Below, one piece after another: positions 23,796 to 31,978 of a stretch of DNA of 64,000 nt. The stretch spans positions 1 through 64,000 of the forward strand of contig JBEVKF010000023.1 of NCBI GenBank assembly GCA_040509755.1. The letters are read 5' to 3'. This DNA is from JACVRW01 sp040509755. Its GTDB lineage: Bacteria; Actinomycetota; Thermoleophilia; Solirubrobacterales; Thermoleophilaceae. Numbering within the stretch: the stretch's first letter is position 1; every line of letters begins with the position of its first letter. The notes below the pieces were generated by a model. It was not told the origin of the DNA. It saw only the letters and a program-made list of their open reading frames with translations, and made no database searches. The position numbers and the translations under genes are program-made.

Positions 23796-25268
23796 TTAGG
23801 CTTGGGTCGGAGCCGTCGCCTCGTAGCTCGGCAAGGCCGGCTTCGGTCGGCCGCGTGGTAGGAGCAGGGCGGGAATGAGGGCGAGCGCGGTGAAGCCAAC
23901 GGCCCACCAGAAGGTGTGACCAAAGGCGGTGGTCAGGCTGGCCGGCCCGGTTCGGGCCAGGTTGGCGGCCTGGTGTTGGAGGATCACGGCGAGCAGGGCA
24001 GTGCCGAAGGAGCCGCCGACCTGCTGGAAGATTCGCACCGTGCTGGTCGCCCGCGGGATGGCCTCGTTGCGCAGGCCGTGATAGGCGGCGGTCGTCGCCG
24101 GGACGAACATCGCACCAAGCCCGGCGCCCCGGATCACGAGGGCGGCGCCGAGCGCCAGCTCACTTGTGTTGGGCCCCACTTGTGTATAGGGGATCGTCCC
24201 TAGTGTGGCGAGCGCCATTCCGACGAGGACGATTGGGCGCGGCCCGATCTTGTCGGTGAGCCTGCCGACGATCGGCAGGGCGATCATCAATCCGAGGCCC
24301 TGTGGCGCGAGTAGCAGGCCGGCGTCGAGTGCGCTCTGGCCACGTGCCTGTTGGTAGTAGAGAGGCAGAAGCAGCATCGCGCCGAAGATGGACAGTCCGG
24401 CGAGGAACATGAGGCTGGCCGAGGCAGTGAACGAGCGCTGCCGAAAGAGGCGCAGGTCGATGAGTGGCTCGATCTTGGTCCGCAGCGCGTGCACGGCGAA
24501 GCCGGCCACGAGTGCGGCTCCGATCGCCAGTGGGACGATCACGTGGCTTCCGCCGAAGCCGCCCCGGGTCCCGGCCTGGGACAGGCCGTAGACGATCGCC
24601 GCCAGCCCGGGAGACAGCAGCGCCAGTCCAAGCAAGTCCAACGGATGCTCGCCGCGGGCCCGGGGGTCTGGCATGTACCGCCAAGCCAGCAACAGCGCGA
24701 TCGCGCAGACGGGAACGTTGATGAAGAAAATCCAGCGCCAGCTCAGGCTGTCGAGGATCAGCCCGCCGATCACCGGCCCCACGATCGGGGCGAGAACGGC
24801 GGGGACCGCGATTGCGGCGATCAGCCTCCCGAAACGCTGCGGTCCCGCCGCCTGGGCCAGGATGGTTTGGAGAAGCGGCAGGAGCAGGCCGCCGCCGATT
24901 CCCTGTGCGACGCGGAACGCGATCAGACTGCCGGCCGACCAGGCCAAGCCGCATAGCACCGAGCCGCCGAGGAAAAACGCGAGCGACAAGATCCACATCC
25001 GCTTGCTTCCGAAGCGGTCAACCGACCAGCCAGCGAGCGGAATTACCACCGCGAGCGCCAACAGGTAGCCGGTCGACACCCATTGGATCGACGACAGACC
25101 GGCGTGAAGGTCGCGTGCCAGCGTGTCGATCGCAACGCTGACGATCGTCGCGTCGAGCTGGACCGCGACCGCTCCGACCAGGACGATCCCGGCGAGCTTC
25201 AGAAGCGCCGGGTCGAGGCGGTCGAGGGTGTCGACGGTGGCAGGGGTGTTGGTGTTCGTCACGGGCAT
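23796..25268 (-). CDS. DHA2 family MFS drug exporter
   Basis: Protein of 490 residues with about 14 hydrophobic helices, the DHA2 (EmrB/QacA) layout. Landmarks: QLDATIVSVAIDTLARDL in helix 1 (Asp motif D1), WVSTGYLLALAVVIPLAGW, DRFGSKRMW (motif A), GGGLLLPLLQTILAQAAG, and motif C-like AVLAPIVGPVIGGLILDSLS, followed by WRWIFFINVP. Predicted proton-driven efflux of hydrophobic cations or antibiotics. The start at ATG 25268 is preceded 22 bp upstream by a CTCATCG...CTCAT direct repeat (25291-25306, minus strand) that also occurs before the ABC exporter operon, which suggests shared control by the OmpR-type regulator at 25577. Confidence 0.88.
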   Translation of the reverse strand: MPVTNTNTPATVDTLDRLDPALLKLAGIVLVGAVAVQLDATIVSVAIDTLARDLHAGLSSIQWVSTGYLLALAVVIPLAGWSVDRFGSKRMWILSLAFFLGGSVLCGLAWSAGSLIAFRVAQGIGGGLLLPLLQTILAQAAGPQRFGRLIAAIAVPAVLAPIVGPVIGGLILDSLSWRWIFFINVPVCAIALLLAWRYMPDPRARGEHPLDLLGLALLSPGLAAIVYGLSQAGTRGGFGGSHVIVPLAIGAALVAGFAVHALRTKIEPLIDLRLFRQRSFTASASLMFLAGLSIFGAMLLLPLYYQQARGQSALDAGLLLAPQGLGLMIALPIVGRLTDKIGPRPIVLVGMALATLGTIPYTQVGPNTSELALGAALVIRGAGLGAMFVPATTAAYHGLRNEAIPRATSTVRIFQQVGGSFGTALLAVILQHQAANLARTGPASLTTAFGHTFWWAVGFTALALIPALLLPRGRPKPALPSYEATAPTQA

Positions 25269-25290
25269 TGGGTGATCGTCGTCATCGACG

Positions 25291-25306
25291 ATGAGAGCGC
25301 GATGAG
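25291..25306 (-). promoter_or_regulatory. OmpR-type direct-repeat box before the MFS gene
   Basis: Read on the minus strand: CTCATCGCGCTCTCAT, i.e. two CTCAT units 11 bp apart. It matches the pattern CTCATCGNNNYCTCAT found at 25333 and 26267. The 11-bp period is one helical turn, as bound by tandem OmpR/PhoB-family monomers. Confidence 0.6.
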
Positions 25307-25332
25307 TCTCTGCGGAGCTAGTTCACACGCGT

Positions 25333-25354
25333 CTCATCGAAGCCTCATTTGTGC
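25333..25354 (+). promoter_or_regulatory. OmpR-type direct-repeat box
   Basis: CTCATCGAAGC followed directly by CTCATTTGTGC and then CTC gives two full units and part of a third, spaced 11 bp apart. It lies 27 bp from the box on the other strand and 17 bp upstream of a possible small gene at 25371. Confidence 0.6.
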
Positions 25355-25370
25355 CTCCGATGCTTGCCTC

Positions 25371-25580
25371 ATGGAGGCCAATGAACACTCTGGGCTCACG
25401 CTCTTCACTGGTCTGTGCGGACCCGGCGCCACAGCTGCGATGGTGTCGCTCAGGAGCGGCGGCGCAGACGCCCTGGCCGGGGCTCTCGTGGTCGTCGCCC
25501 TGCTGGTGTTGTCGCGCAAGGTGATCCGGATGGCGGGTGATACGGGGAGCCGCGACGACGACCCCCGCGCCGGCGGTTAG
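25371..25580 (+). CDS. Possible small membrane protein
   Basis: A 69-residue frame beginning MEANEHSGLTLFTGLCGPG with one strongly hydrophobic segment (ALAGALVVVALLVLSRKVI) and a charged tail. It follows the direct-repeat box at 25333 and overlaps the 3' end of the convergent response regulator gene by four bases. No Shine-Dalgarno is evident and no family is recognised. It could be a real stress-induced membrane peptide or chance coding. Confidence 0.35.
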   Translation: MEANEHSGLTLFTGLCGPGATAAMVSLRSGGADALAGALVVVALLVLSRKVIRMAGDTGSRDDDPRAGG

Positions 25581-26248
25581 CCGTCGCGCATGCGGTAGCC
25601 GGCGCCTCGCACCGTCTCGAGGGTGTCGCGGCCAAAGGGCCGGTCGATCTTCTCGCGTAGGTAGCGCACGTAGACGTCCACGACGTTGGAGCGGTTTTCG
25701 TACTCCATGTCCCACCCGCCTTCGATCAGCTCGTAGCGTGAGAGCACCTGACCGGGGTGGCGCATGAACACCTCGAGAAGCTGAAACTCCTTGGTGGAGA
25801 GCTCGATCGCGGTGTCGCCGCGGCGTACCTCGCGTGCCGCGGGATCTAGGACGAGGTCGCCCACCTCGAGCTGGGCGGCCCGCTCCACCGGGCCTCGTCG
25901 TGCGAGGGCACGAAGGCGGGCGAGCAGCTCGTCGAAGTCGAACGGCTTGACCAGGTAGTCGTCCGCACCGGTGTCGAGTCCGGTGACACGGTCGGCCACC
26001 CCGTCGCGGGCGGTGAGCATGAGGATCGGCGTGCGGACGCCGTCGGCTCTCAGCCGGCGGCAGGTCTCAAGGCCGTCGATGCCCGGCAGATTGAGGTCCA
26101 AAACCAGCACGTCGTAGGAGTTGGCCGGAGCCATCCAGAGCGCGTCCTCGCCCGTCACCGCCACATCGGCGAGCAGGCCCTGCTCGCGTAGCCCCTGACG
26201 CACCAGCTTGGCCAGTTTGACCTCATCCTCGACCACCAGCACGCGCAT
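25577..26248 (-). CDS. OmpR/PhoB-type response regulator
   Basis: Protein of 223 residues. The receiver domain (1-115) has the acidic pair ED at 7-8, phosphoacceptor D51 in VLVLDLNLPG, MLTARD and KPFDF. The winged-helix DNA-binding domain (~130-223) reads ELSTKEFQLLEVFMRHPGQV, then VDVYVRYLREKIDRPFGRDT and VRGAGYRMRDG. The start at ATG 26248 is 18 bp from a CTCAT direct repeat (26267-26288), consistent with autoregulation. The likely partner kinase is at 28984, on the far side of the divergent ABC exporter operon, so the two-component pair brackets the transport genes it probably controls. Confidence 0.92.
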   Translation of the reverse strand: MRVLVVEDEVKLAKLVRQGLREQGLLADVAVTGEDALWMAPANSYDVLVLDLNLPGIDGLETCRRLRADGVRTPILMLTARDGVADRVTGLDTGADDYLVKPFDFDELLARLRALARRGPVERAAQLEVGDLVLDPAAREVRRGDTAIELSTKEFQLLEVFMRHPGQVLSRYELIEGGWDMEYENRSNVVDVYVRYLREKIDRPFGRDTLETVRGAGYRMRDG

Positions 26249-26266
26249 GGGGCTCCAAGGATGACG

Positions 26267-26288
26267 CTCATCGTTTCCTCATGTGGGC
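26267..26288 (+). promoter_or_regulatory. OmpR-type direct-repeat box between the regulator and the ABC operon
   Basis: CTCATCGTTTC followed by CTCATGTGGGC, again two CTCAT units 11 bp apart, matching the boxes at 25291 and 25333. It lies between the divergent response regulator (start 26248) and the ABC exporter operon (start 26332). Confidence 0.65.
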
Positions 26289-26331
26289 CGGGTCCAATCG
26301 AGCAGTGACACGGCACTCGAAAGGGGATGTC

Positions 26332-26577
26332 ATGAAATCGACACACGTGGCCGGTGGACCGCTCGGAGTGGCCCGAACAGACCGTCAGCGCCGCCCGCGG
26401 CGCAAGCGGTACCGGCGACGCACTCTGCTCACGGTCGCGAATTGGATCGGGCCGATCCTGCTCGGCGCGACGATCGTGGAGGTGCTGGCGGTTGGCATGT
26501 TCGGGCTGGTGGCGGGCAGCTTCTTCGTGCTGCTCTTCCTGGCCACCTTCGCTGTAGCGAACAGGTGGGTCCGATGA
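26332..26577 (+). CDS. Small basic membrane protein
   Basis: Protein of 81 residues. The first ~38 residues are strongly basic (RTDRQRRPRRKRYRRRT), followed by a hydrophobic stretch that could form two helices (NWIGPILLGATIVEVLAVGM and LVAGSFFVLLFLATFAVANR). GAAAGGGGATGTC before ATG 26332 is a good ribosome binding site. The TGA overlaps the ATG of the ABC ATPase gene, so it is the first gene of the exporter operon and probably an accessory subunit or leader. No named family recognised. Confidence 0.7.
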   Translation: MKSTHVAGGPLGVARTDRQRRPRRKRYRRRTLLTVANWIGPILLGATIVEVLAVGMFGLVAGSFFVLLFLATFAVANRWVR

Positions 26578-27524
26578 CCGCCATCGACCTAGGACGCGGA
26601 ATCCTCTTGCGAGGGCTGGTCAAAGACTTCGACGCCGATAGCGGGCCGATCCACGCTGTGCGAGGAATCGACGTGTCGATCGCCCCCGGTGAGACCGTGG
26701 CGCTGCTCGGCCCCAACGGGGCCGGCAAGTCGAGCGCGCTCGACATGCTGCTGGGTTTGTCGGAGCCGGACGCCGGTGCGATCAAGGTCTTCGGGATGAA
26801 CCCCCACGAGGCGGTCAAGGCCGGTGCGGTCGGGGCGATGCTCCAGACCGGCTCTTTGATCGGAGGCCTCACGGTTGGGGAGATGGTGGCGATGGTCGCT
26901 TCGCTGTACCGGAACCCAATGGCGGTCGATGAGCTGCTGCAGCTCGCCGGCCTCGGGCGGATCGCCGGCTCACGCACCGAGAACCTGTCGGGCGGCGAGG
27001 GGCAGCGCGTGCGCCTCGCTCTCGCCTTGGTCAGCGATCCCGAGCTGCTGGTACTGGACGAGCCCACCGTGGCGCTCGACGTGGAAGCTCGGCGGGGGTT
27101 TTGGGCCACGATGCGAGGCTTCGCCGCGCGCGGCAAGACCGTGGTATTCGCCACGCACTACCTCGAGGAAGCCGACGCCTACGCCGACCGTGTGGTGCTG
27201 ATGGCCCGCGGGCAGATCGTGGCCGACGGGTCAACCACGCAGATCAAGGCGATGGTCGGGTCACACACGATCCGGGCAACGCTGCCGCAGGGCGATCCCG
27301 CAGAGCTTGGCCGGCTGCCCGGCGTCATTCGGGCCGAGCGGCACGGCGAAACGGTGATTCTCACGTGCTCGGACTCTGACCTGGCCATCCGCGCACTGCT
27401 CGACCGCTACGGCGAGGAGCCGCGCGACATCGAGATCGCCGGCGCCGGACTCGAGCAGGCCTTCGTCGAGCTGACCAGCGACGTTCGCACCAACGAGGCT
27501 CAGCCCGAGGAGGTGTTGACATGA
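26574..27524 (+). CDS. ABC transporter ATP-binding protein (ABC-2 exporter type)
   Basis: Protein of 316 residues. Walker A LLGPNGAGKSS near 44-54, Q-loop AMLQTGSLIGGL, signature LSGGEGQRVRLALAL near 138-152, Walker B LLVLDEPTVALD and switch histidine VFATHYLEEADAYADRV. The ~80-residue C-terminal extension is typical of drug-resistance ATPases such as DrrA. Starts and ends overlap the neighbouring genes by four bases (ATGA), so the ATPase and permease are co-translated. It powers export of an unknown compound, probably a drug or lipid. Confidence 0.92.
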   Translation: MTAIDLGRGILLRGLVKDFDADSGPIHAVRGIDVSIAPGETVALLGPNGAGKSSALDMLLGLSEPDAGAIKVFGMNPHEAVKAGAVGAMLQTGSLIGGLTVGEMVAMVASLYRNPMAVDELLQLAGLGRIAGSRTENLSGGEGQRVRLALALVSDPELLVLDEPTVALDVEARRGFWATMRGFAARGKTVVFATHYLEEADAYADRVVLMARGQIVADGSTTQIKAMVGSHTIRATLPQGDPAELGRLPGVIRAERHGETVILTCSDSDLAIRALLDRYGEEPRDIEIAGAGLEQAFVELTSDVRTNEAQPEEVLT

Positions 27525-28261
27525 ACGCAGCCGTCTACACCCGTTACGAACTGCTGCGGACGATCCGCAACAGGCGCGTCACCATCCTCTCCCTGGCTTT
27601 TCCGGTCGTGCTCTATCTCGCCATCGCGGGGCCGAATCGCCATATCACTGATTTCTCCGGGTCGGGTATCTCGGCTCCGCTCTACTTCATGGTCGGGCTC
27701 GCGGCTTTCGGGACCATGAACGCCATGCTCGCCGGCGGCGGTCGCATCGCCGCCGACCGCGCGGCGGGCTGGAACCGCCAGTTGCGCGTAACTCCGCTCT
27801 CGCCGCGCGCCTACCTGGCTGCAAAGGTGCTGTGCGGTTACCTTCTGGCCCTCCTGAGCATCGCGTCGCTGTTCGCGTGTGGCGCGCTGCTTGGGGTGCG
27901 GCTCCCAGCCGAGCGCTGGCTGGCGATGACCGGACTCATCCTCATCGGGCTCCTGCCCTTTGCGGCGCTGGGCATCGCCTTGGGACACCTGCTCAGCGCA
28001 GATTCCATCGGCCCAGCGGTTGGAGGGACGGTAGCGCTGCTCGCTCTGCTCGGGGGCACCTGGTTTCCCATCAACGGTCACGGGCTACTGCACGACCTGG
28101 CCCATGCCCTGCCCTCCTACTGGCTCGTTCAAGCCAGCCACGTGGGACTCGGGGACCGCGGCTGGGGCCTCGAGGGCTGGCTCGTGATGGCGGCCTGGAC
28201 CATCGGCCTCACCACCTTGGCCATCCATGTCTATCGGCGCGATACCAAGAGAGCCGGCTGA
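27521..28261 (+). CDS. ABC-2 type transporter permease
   Basis: Protein of 246 residues with six predicted helices, the ABC-2 membrane subunit: VTILSLAFPVVLYLAIAGPN, ISAPLYFMVGLAAFGTMNAM, the conserved ADRAAGWNRQLRVTPLSPRA loop, YLLALLSIASLFACGALLGV, and a final helix pair. It pairs with the ATPase encoded immediately upstream (ATGA overlap) to form a two-by-two exporter. Similar permeases export antibiotics or participate in self-resistance; the substrate cannot be named from sequence. Confidence 0.88.
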   Translation: MNAAVYTRYELLRTIRNRRVTILSLAFPVVLYLAIAGPNRHITDFSGSGISAPLYFMVGLAAFGTMNAMLAGGGRIAADRAAGWNRQLRVTPLSPRAYLAAKVLCGYLLALLSIASLFACGALLGVRLPAERWLAMTGLILIGLLPFAALGIALGHLLSADSIGPAVGGTVALLALLGGTWFPINGHGLLHDLAHALPSYWLVQASHVGLGDRGWGLEGWLVMAAWTIGLTTLAIHVYRRDTKRAG

Positions 28262-28298
28262 AGGAAGGCACCACCAAACACTGCACAAAGGAGGATCA

Positions 28299-28994
28299 AT
28301 GACCGCCATCTCAACACCACTGACCTCACGCCGCTTGACCCTGCCGGTGGGAGCCGCCGCCGCTTACATCTCAGCATGGCTGGTCGGCCTCGCTATCTGG
28401 CCTGGGTCCCCGGGCGTGAATGCAAGCCCGACTCACGTGGCCGACACCTACGCGGCACATCACGGCTTGGCCATCGTTCAGTACCTGCTGGTCGAGGGAG
28501 TCGCCGGGATGGCGTTGGGTGCGATGGTTCTTCTAATCGGTCTCGGGCTGGGCGCGACCGGGAACCGGCGGGCGGGCACACTCGTGCTCATCAGCGGGCT
28601 GGCCGCCACGACCATCTCCTTGGCCCAAGCGGTACTGGGTGCCGTCATGGCCGCCGGCGCGGCACACTCCGCGGGCACCCAATCGACCGCCGATGTCTTC
28701 GATCTGCTCAATCGCATGGACGGCGCGAAGATGCTTTTGCTGGCCGCGATGGTCGCGCCGGTCGTCAATGCCTCTCGCCCGCCGAGGCTCCTCCCGGGCT
28801 GGCTGCACGCCGTCGGGTGGGCGCTGATCGCAGCCCTGGTCACATCCGGCGTCGGCTATCTCCTGCTGTCAGGGCCGCTGGCGATGGTGGCGGCGCTGTC
28901 TCTCGCTCTGCTCCTGGTCTGGGTCCCGGCCGCAGCCGTGACCTTCAGTCGCACCCGCCCCGGCGTGCCTCCGAGCCCGGGGGATGTGCTGTGA
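28299..28994 (+). CDS. Membrane protein of the exporter operon
   Basis: Protein of 231 residues with about six hydrophobic helices, e.g. LPVGAAAAYISAWLVGLAIW, YLLVEGVAGMALGAMVLLIG, AGTLVLISGLAATTISLAQA and GWALIAALVTSGVGYLLLSG. AAAGGAGGATCA before ATG 28299 is a strong ribosome binding site. The 37-bp gap after the permease and the slight overlap with the histidine kinase gene place it within the operon. No named family is recognised; it may be an accessory subunit or an independent stress-related membrane protein. Confidence 0.75.
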   Translation: MTAISTPLTSRRLTLPVGAAAAYISAWLVGLAIWPGSPGVNASPTHVADTYAAHHGLAIVQYLLVEGVAGMALGAMVLLIGLGLGATGNRRAGTLVLISGLAATTISLAQAVLGAVMAAGAAHSAGTQSTADVFDLLNRMDGAKMLLLAAMVAPVVNASRPPRLLPGWLHAVGWALIAALVTSGVGYLLLSGPLAMVAALSLALLLVWVPAAAVTFSRTRPGVPPSPGDVL

Positions 28995-30381
28995 TCGAGA
29001 AATGCGCGCAGCCCCGCGGGCTCGGACGCTCTCGCGCCTCCCGATCCGGATCCGGCTCACGCTCGCGTTTGCCGGGGTCATTGCGGTGGTGTTCGGCGTC
29101 GCCGGAGTCTTCCTCGCGCGTGAGTTCTCCCGCGATCTGGACCGCTCTATCGACCAAGCGCAGCGGGTGCAGGTCGAGGACGTCGTGGCCCTTGTCACCG
29201 GGCCGCGAGGGCCGCCGGCGGTAGCAGAGAGCGGGGAGCCCTTCGCCCAGGTGTACGCATCCGACGGCCGGGTGCTGGGCACCACGGAAGCGGCGCGCGA
29301 CGTGGTCCTGCTGCGGCCGTCCGAGGTCAGGCGGGCGACAGAGCGGGGCCTGCGGGTGAAGCGCCGGACCGCCGCCGACACCGACCTGCGCGTCCACGCG
29401 GTCGCGGTAAGCCTGCCCACCGGTGCGCGCGCCGTGGTGGCGGTTGGCGACTCGCTCAGGCGACGCGACGAGAGCGTGGCCTCACTCAACCGGCTGCTCT
29501 TGATTGCGCTGCCCATCGCCCTGTTGTTGGCCTCGTTCGCAGGTTACGAGGTGGCCGGAGCGGCCCTGCGGCCTGTCGAGCGAATGCGGCGTCGCGCGGC
29601 GGAGATCAGCGATCGCAACCCCTCGCAGCGGCTTCCCCAGCCGACCACGAACGACGAGATCGGCGCGCTCGGCAGCACGCTCAACGGGATGCTCGACCGC
29701 CTCGAAGAGGGGCTGGCACGTGAGCGCCGGCTGGTGAGCGATGCCAGCCACGAGCTACGCACGCCGCTCACCACCCTGCGCGCCGAGCTCGAGCTGGCGC
29801 TGCGCGGAGAGCGCGACGCCGCGACCCTACGCGAGGCGATCGCCTCGGCAGACCAGGAGGCGCGCCGGATGACCCGAATCGCCAACGATTTGCTCGTGCT
29901 CGCCCGCGCCGACCAGGGGCGCCTGCCGCTCGAGCCGCAGCCGCTGGTGGCGGGCGATCTGCTCACCGAGGCCGCCGAGCGCGCACGCGCGGCGGCCGCC
30001 GCCGACGGCCGGAGCGTGCTCGTCGCAAGCCACACCGCCTCCGACGCGGTGGTACCAGCCGATCCCGATCGTCTCGCTCAGGCGCTCGACAACCTAATCG
30101 GAAACTCTCTACGTCACGGAGCGGGAGACATCGAGCTGCGCGCCGAGCGCAACGGCAAGGCGATCGAGCTGCACGTGCTCGACCGCGGCTCCGGCTTCGA
30201 CGCCGAATTCCTTCAGCGAGCCTTCGAGCGCTTCAGCCGCGACCGCGCGTCCAGCGCGGCCGGCGCAGGACTGGGCCTGGCGATCGTCACCGCCATCGCC
30301 AACCTGCACGGCGGGGGCACCGGGGCCCGTAACCGCGCCGGCGGAGGCGCCGACGTTTGGCTCTGGCTGCCTGAAGCATGA
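28984..30381 (+). CDS. Sensor histidine kinase (HAMP-HisKA-HATPase)
   Basis: Protein of 465 residues. Helix one (LTLAFAGVIAVVFGVAGVFL) and helix two (LLLIALPIALLLASFAGYEV) flank an extracytoplasmic sensor of ~140 residues. A HAMP linker follows, then a DHp helix with SDASHELRTPLTTLRAELEL (His about residue 255), and the ATPase with N box LDNLIGNSLRHG, G1 LDRGSGF and G2 GLGLAIV. ATG 28984 overlaps the previous stop by 11 bases; ATG 29002 is an equally good start. Its most likely partner is the OmpR-type regulator at 25577. Confidence 0.9.
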   Translation: MCCDREMRAAPRARTLSRLPIRIRLTLAFAGVIAVVFGVAGVFLAREFSRDLDRSIDQAQRVQVEDVVALVTGPRGPPAVAESGEPFAQVYASDGRVLGTTEAARDVVLLRPSEVRRATERGLRVKRRTAADTDLRVHAVAVSLPTGARAVVAVGDSLRRRDESVASLNRLLLIALPIALLLASFAGYEVAGAALRPVERMRRRAAEISDRNPSQRLPQPTTNDEIGALGSTLNGMLDRLEEGLARERRLVSDASHELRTPLTTLRAELELALRGERDAATLREAIASADQEARRMTRIANDLLVLARADQGRLPLEPQPLVAGDLLTEAAERARAAAAADGRSVLVASHTASDAVVPADPDRLAQALDNLIGNSLRHGAGDIELRAERNGKAIELHVLDRGSGFDAEFLQRAFERFSRDRASSAAGAGLGLAIVTAIANLHGGGTGARNRAGGGADVWLWLPEA

Positions 30382-30436
30382 AGGACCGTGCCAACGGGCA
30401 GCCCGCGTTTGTCCTGCTGCGGAAGCCGGCGGAGTC

Positions 30437-31015
30437 CTATGACGCATCCTTCAGCGGGACCGTCGCCGAGTCCGCGGGTGGAGGGGTCGTATCGTCCCGC
30501 TCGCCTCCGCGATCGTCGCCCTCTCGCGGCTCCAGATTCGGATGAACGCCCGCCGCGAGGCCTTGTGACTCGGCAACGCGCCGCAAGAGCGAGATGAGCT
30601 GCGAGCGCTCTGACGCGTCGAGGGCGGACAGCAGCTCGACGTCGCGTTCGTCGGCTACGCGTTCGAGGTCGGTAAGCAGGTCGCGCCCAGCCGGCGTCAG
30701 GTAGAGCGTGTACGCGCGCCGGTCGACCGGGTCGCGGCGTCGCTCCGCGAGCCCACGATGCTCGAGGTCGTCGACAAGCGCGACCACGGCGCTGCGGTGG
30801 ATCCCCAGCGCGACGCTTAGGGCCTGCTGGGACTGGCCCTCGGAGGCGCCGAGGTGGCTGAGCATCCCGAAGTGCCGCGGATGGAGGTCGAGTCGGGCGA
30901 GGCGCTCGGCGAAGCGCCGATGCGCGTGGGTGCCGAGCTGCGCAAGCAGGAAGCCGAGACGCCGGCTCAGCTCCGCCGCCGCGGACGCCGGCACGCTGGA
31001 GGGCTCTTCGGGCAT
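30437..31015 (-). CDS. MarR family transcriptional regulator
   Basis: Protein of 192 residues. MarR winged helix: RLDLHPRHFGMLSHLGASEG, QSQQALSVALGIHRSAVVAL, VDDLEHRGLAERRRDPVDRR, AYTLYLTPAGRDLL. A ~40-residue charged tail (EPREGDDRGGERDDTTPPPA) is unusual for the family. Divergent from a VOC gene; the 25-bp palindrome at 31038 lies in the gap and is the likely operator. Convergent with the histidine kinase gene. Confidence 0.9.
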   Translation of the reverse strand: MPEEPSSVPASAAAELSRRLGFLLAQLGTHAHRRFAERLARLDLHPRHFGMLSHLGASEGQSQQALSVALGIHRSAVVALVDDLEHRGLAERRRDPVDRRAYTLYLTPAGRDLLTDLERVADERDVELLSALDASERSQLISLLRRVAESQGLAAGVHPNLEPREGDDRGGERDDTTPPPADSATVPLKDAS

Positions 31016-31037
31016 CTGGCGATGATACCGCGCTACT

Positions 31038-31062
31038 TAAACTGTTTTTGGTATAAACAGTT
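31038..31062. promoter_or_regulatory. MarR-type palindromic operator
   Basis: AAACTGTTT and AAACAGTTT form a perfect 9+9 inverted repeat around TTGGTAT. The surrounding AT-rich stretch is striking in this GC-rich DNA and probably also contains the promoters of the divergent MarR (31015) and VOC (31094) genes. MarR proteins repress through such sites, so it is inferred to be the autoregulatory operator. Confidence 0.75.
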
Positions 31063-31093
31063 TTGCCTACAGCATATCTGGGAGGAGGAACGA

Positions 31094-31474
31094 ATGACCA
31101 CGGTCAGCGTTCGCTACATCACCGACGACGTCGACGCCGCGGTTGACTTCTACGTCGAGCGGCTCGGCTTCAACGTCGAGATGCAGCCCGGACCCGGCTT
31201 TGCGGTGCTCTCGCGAGGCAACCTGCGGCTGCTGCTCAATCGGCCCGGCGCGGGCGGCGCGGGGCAGCCGACGCCCGATGGCCGCCGTCCCGCACCGGGG
31301 GGCTGGAATCGCATCCAGATCGAGGTCTCAGACCTCGATCGCGAGGTCGAGGTGCTGCGCGAGGCTGGGGCCAGCTTCCGTAACGACATCGTGACTGGGC
31401 AGGGCGGCAGCCAGACCCTGCTCGATGACCCCTCGGGCAACCCGATCGAGCTCTTCCAGCCCGCCGACGCCTGA
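31094..31474 (+). CDS. VOC family protein
   Basis: Protein of 126 residues: VSVRYITDDVDAAVDFYVER, GFNVEMQPGPGFAVLSRGN, GGWNRIQIEVSDLDREVEVL, GGSQTLLDDPSGNPIELFQP. This single-chain glyoxalase/bleomycin-resistance fold with C-terminal GNPIELFQP is typical of small stress-related VOC proteins. GGAGGAGGAACGA before ATG 31094 sets the start. Probably induced through the MarR operator upstream, and may be co-transcribed with the cupin gene 41 bp downstream. Substrate unknown. Confidence 0.88.
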   Translation: MTTVSVRYITDDVDAAVDFYVERLGFNVEMQPGPGFAVLSRGNLRLLLNRPGAGGAGQPTPDGRRPAPGGWNRIQIEVSDLDREVEVLREAGASFRNDIVTGQGGSQTLLDDPSGNPIELFQPADA

Positions 31475-31515
31475 GCTCTGGTCTTCGCACCCGGACTCTG
31501 AAAGGAGCTCACACG

Positions 31516-31932
31516 ATGTCATCAGCGCCGAACCCCACCACCAGCGTCCTGCTGCGCAGCGAGGAGACCGACGGCCACGTATCCGTGACCGAGATCGTGG
31601 TCCCACCGCACAGCGCCGGCCCCCCGCTGCACACGCACGACTTCGACGAGGCCTTCTGCGTGCTCGAGGGCGAGCTGATCTTCAAGGTCGACGACGCCCT
31701 CGTCACGAAGGGCACGGGCGAGCTCTCCTTCGCGGCGCGCAACGTAGCCCACACGCTCGCCAACCACAGCGACGCGCCCGCGCGCTACCTGCTGGTCTGC
31801 ACGCCCGCGGGCTTCGAGCGCCACTGGGCGCGAATGGCCGCCGACGCGGCCGGAATCGAGCCGCCGGAGTGGGCGCTGCAGCCGATCCCCGAGGTCACGG
31901 TCGTCGGCCCGCAGATCGCGGCGCAGGGCTGA
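31516..31932 (+). CDS. Cupin domain protein
   Basis: Protein of 138 residues with a single cupin beta-barrel. Motif 1 is VPPHSAGPPLHTHDFDEAFC, then VLEGELIFKVD with the metal ligands HTH and E. Motif 2 is GTGELSFAARNVAHTLANHS, with NVAHTLAN supplying the final His. AAAGGAG precedes ATG 31516. It follows the VOC gene on the same strand, so a MarR-controlled VOC-cupin operon is likely. Catalytic role unknown (possibly dioxygenase-like or a binding protein). Confidence 0.88.
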   Translation: MSSAPNPTTSVLLRSEETDGHVSVTEIVVPPHSAGPPLHTHDFDEAFCVLEGELIFKVDDALVTKGTGELSFAARNVAHTLANHSDAPARYLLVCTPAGFERHWARMAADAAGIEPPEWALQPIPEVTVVGPQIAAQG

Positions 31933-31978
31933 GGCCGCGGCTCGCTTGCACTCGGTGCTGCGCCCTTCCCTGGGTAGC

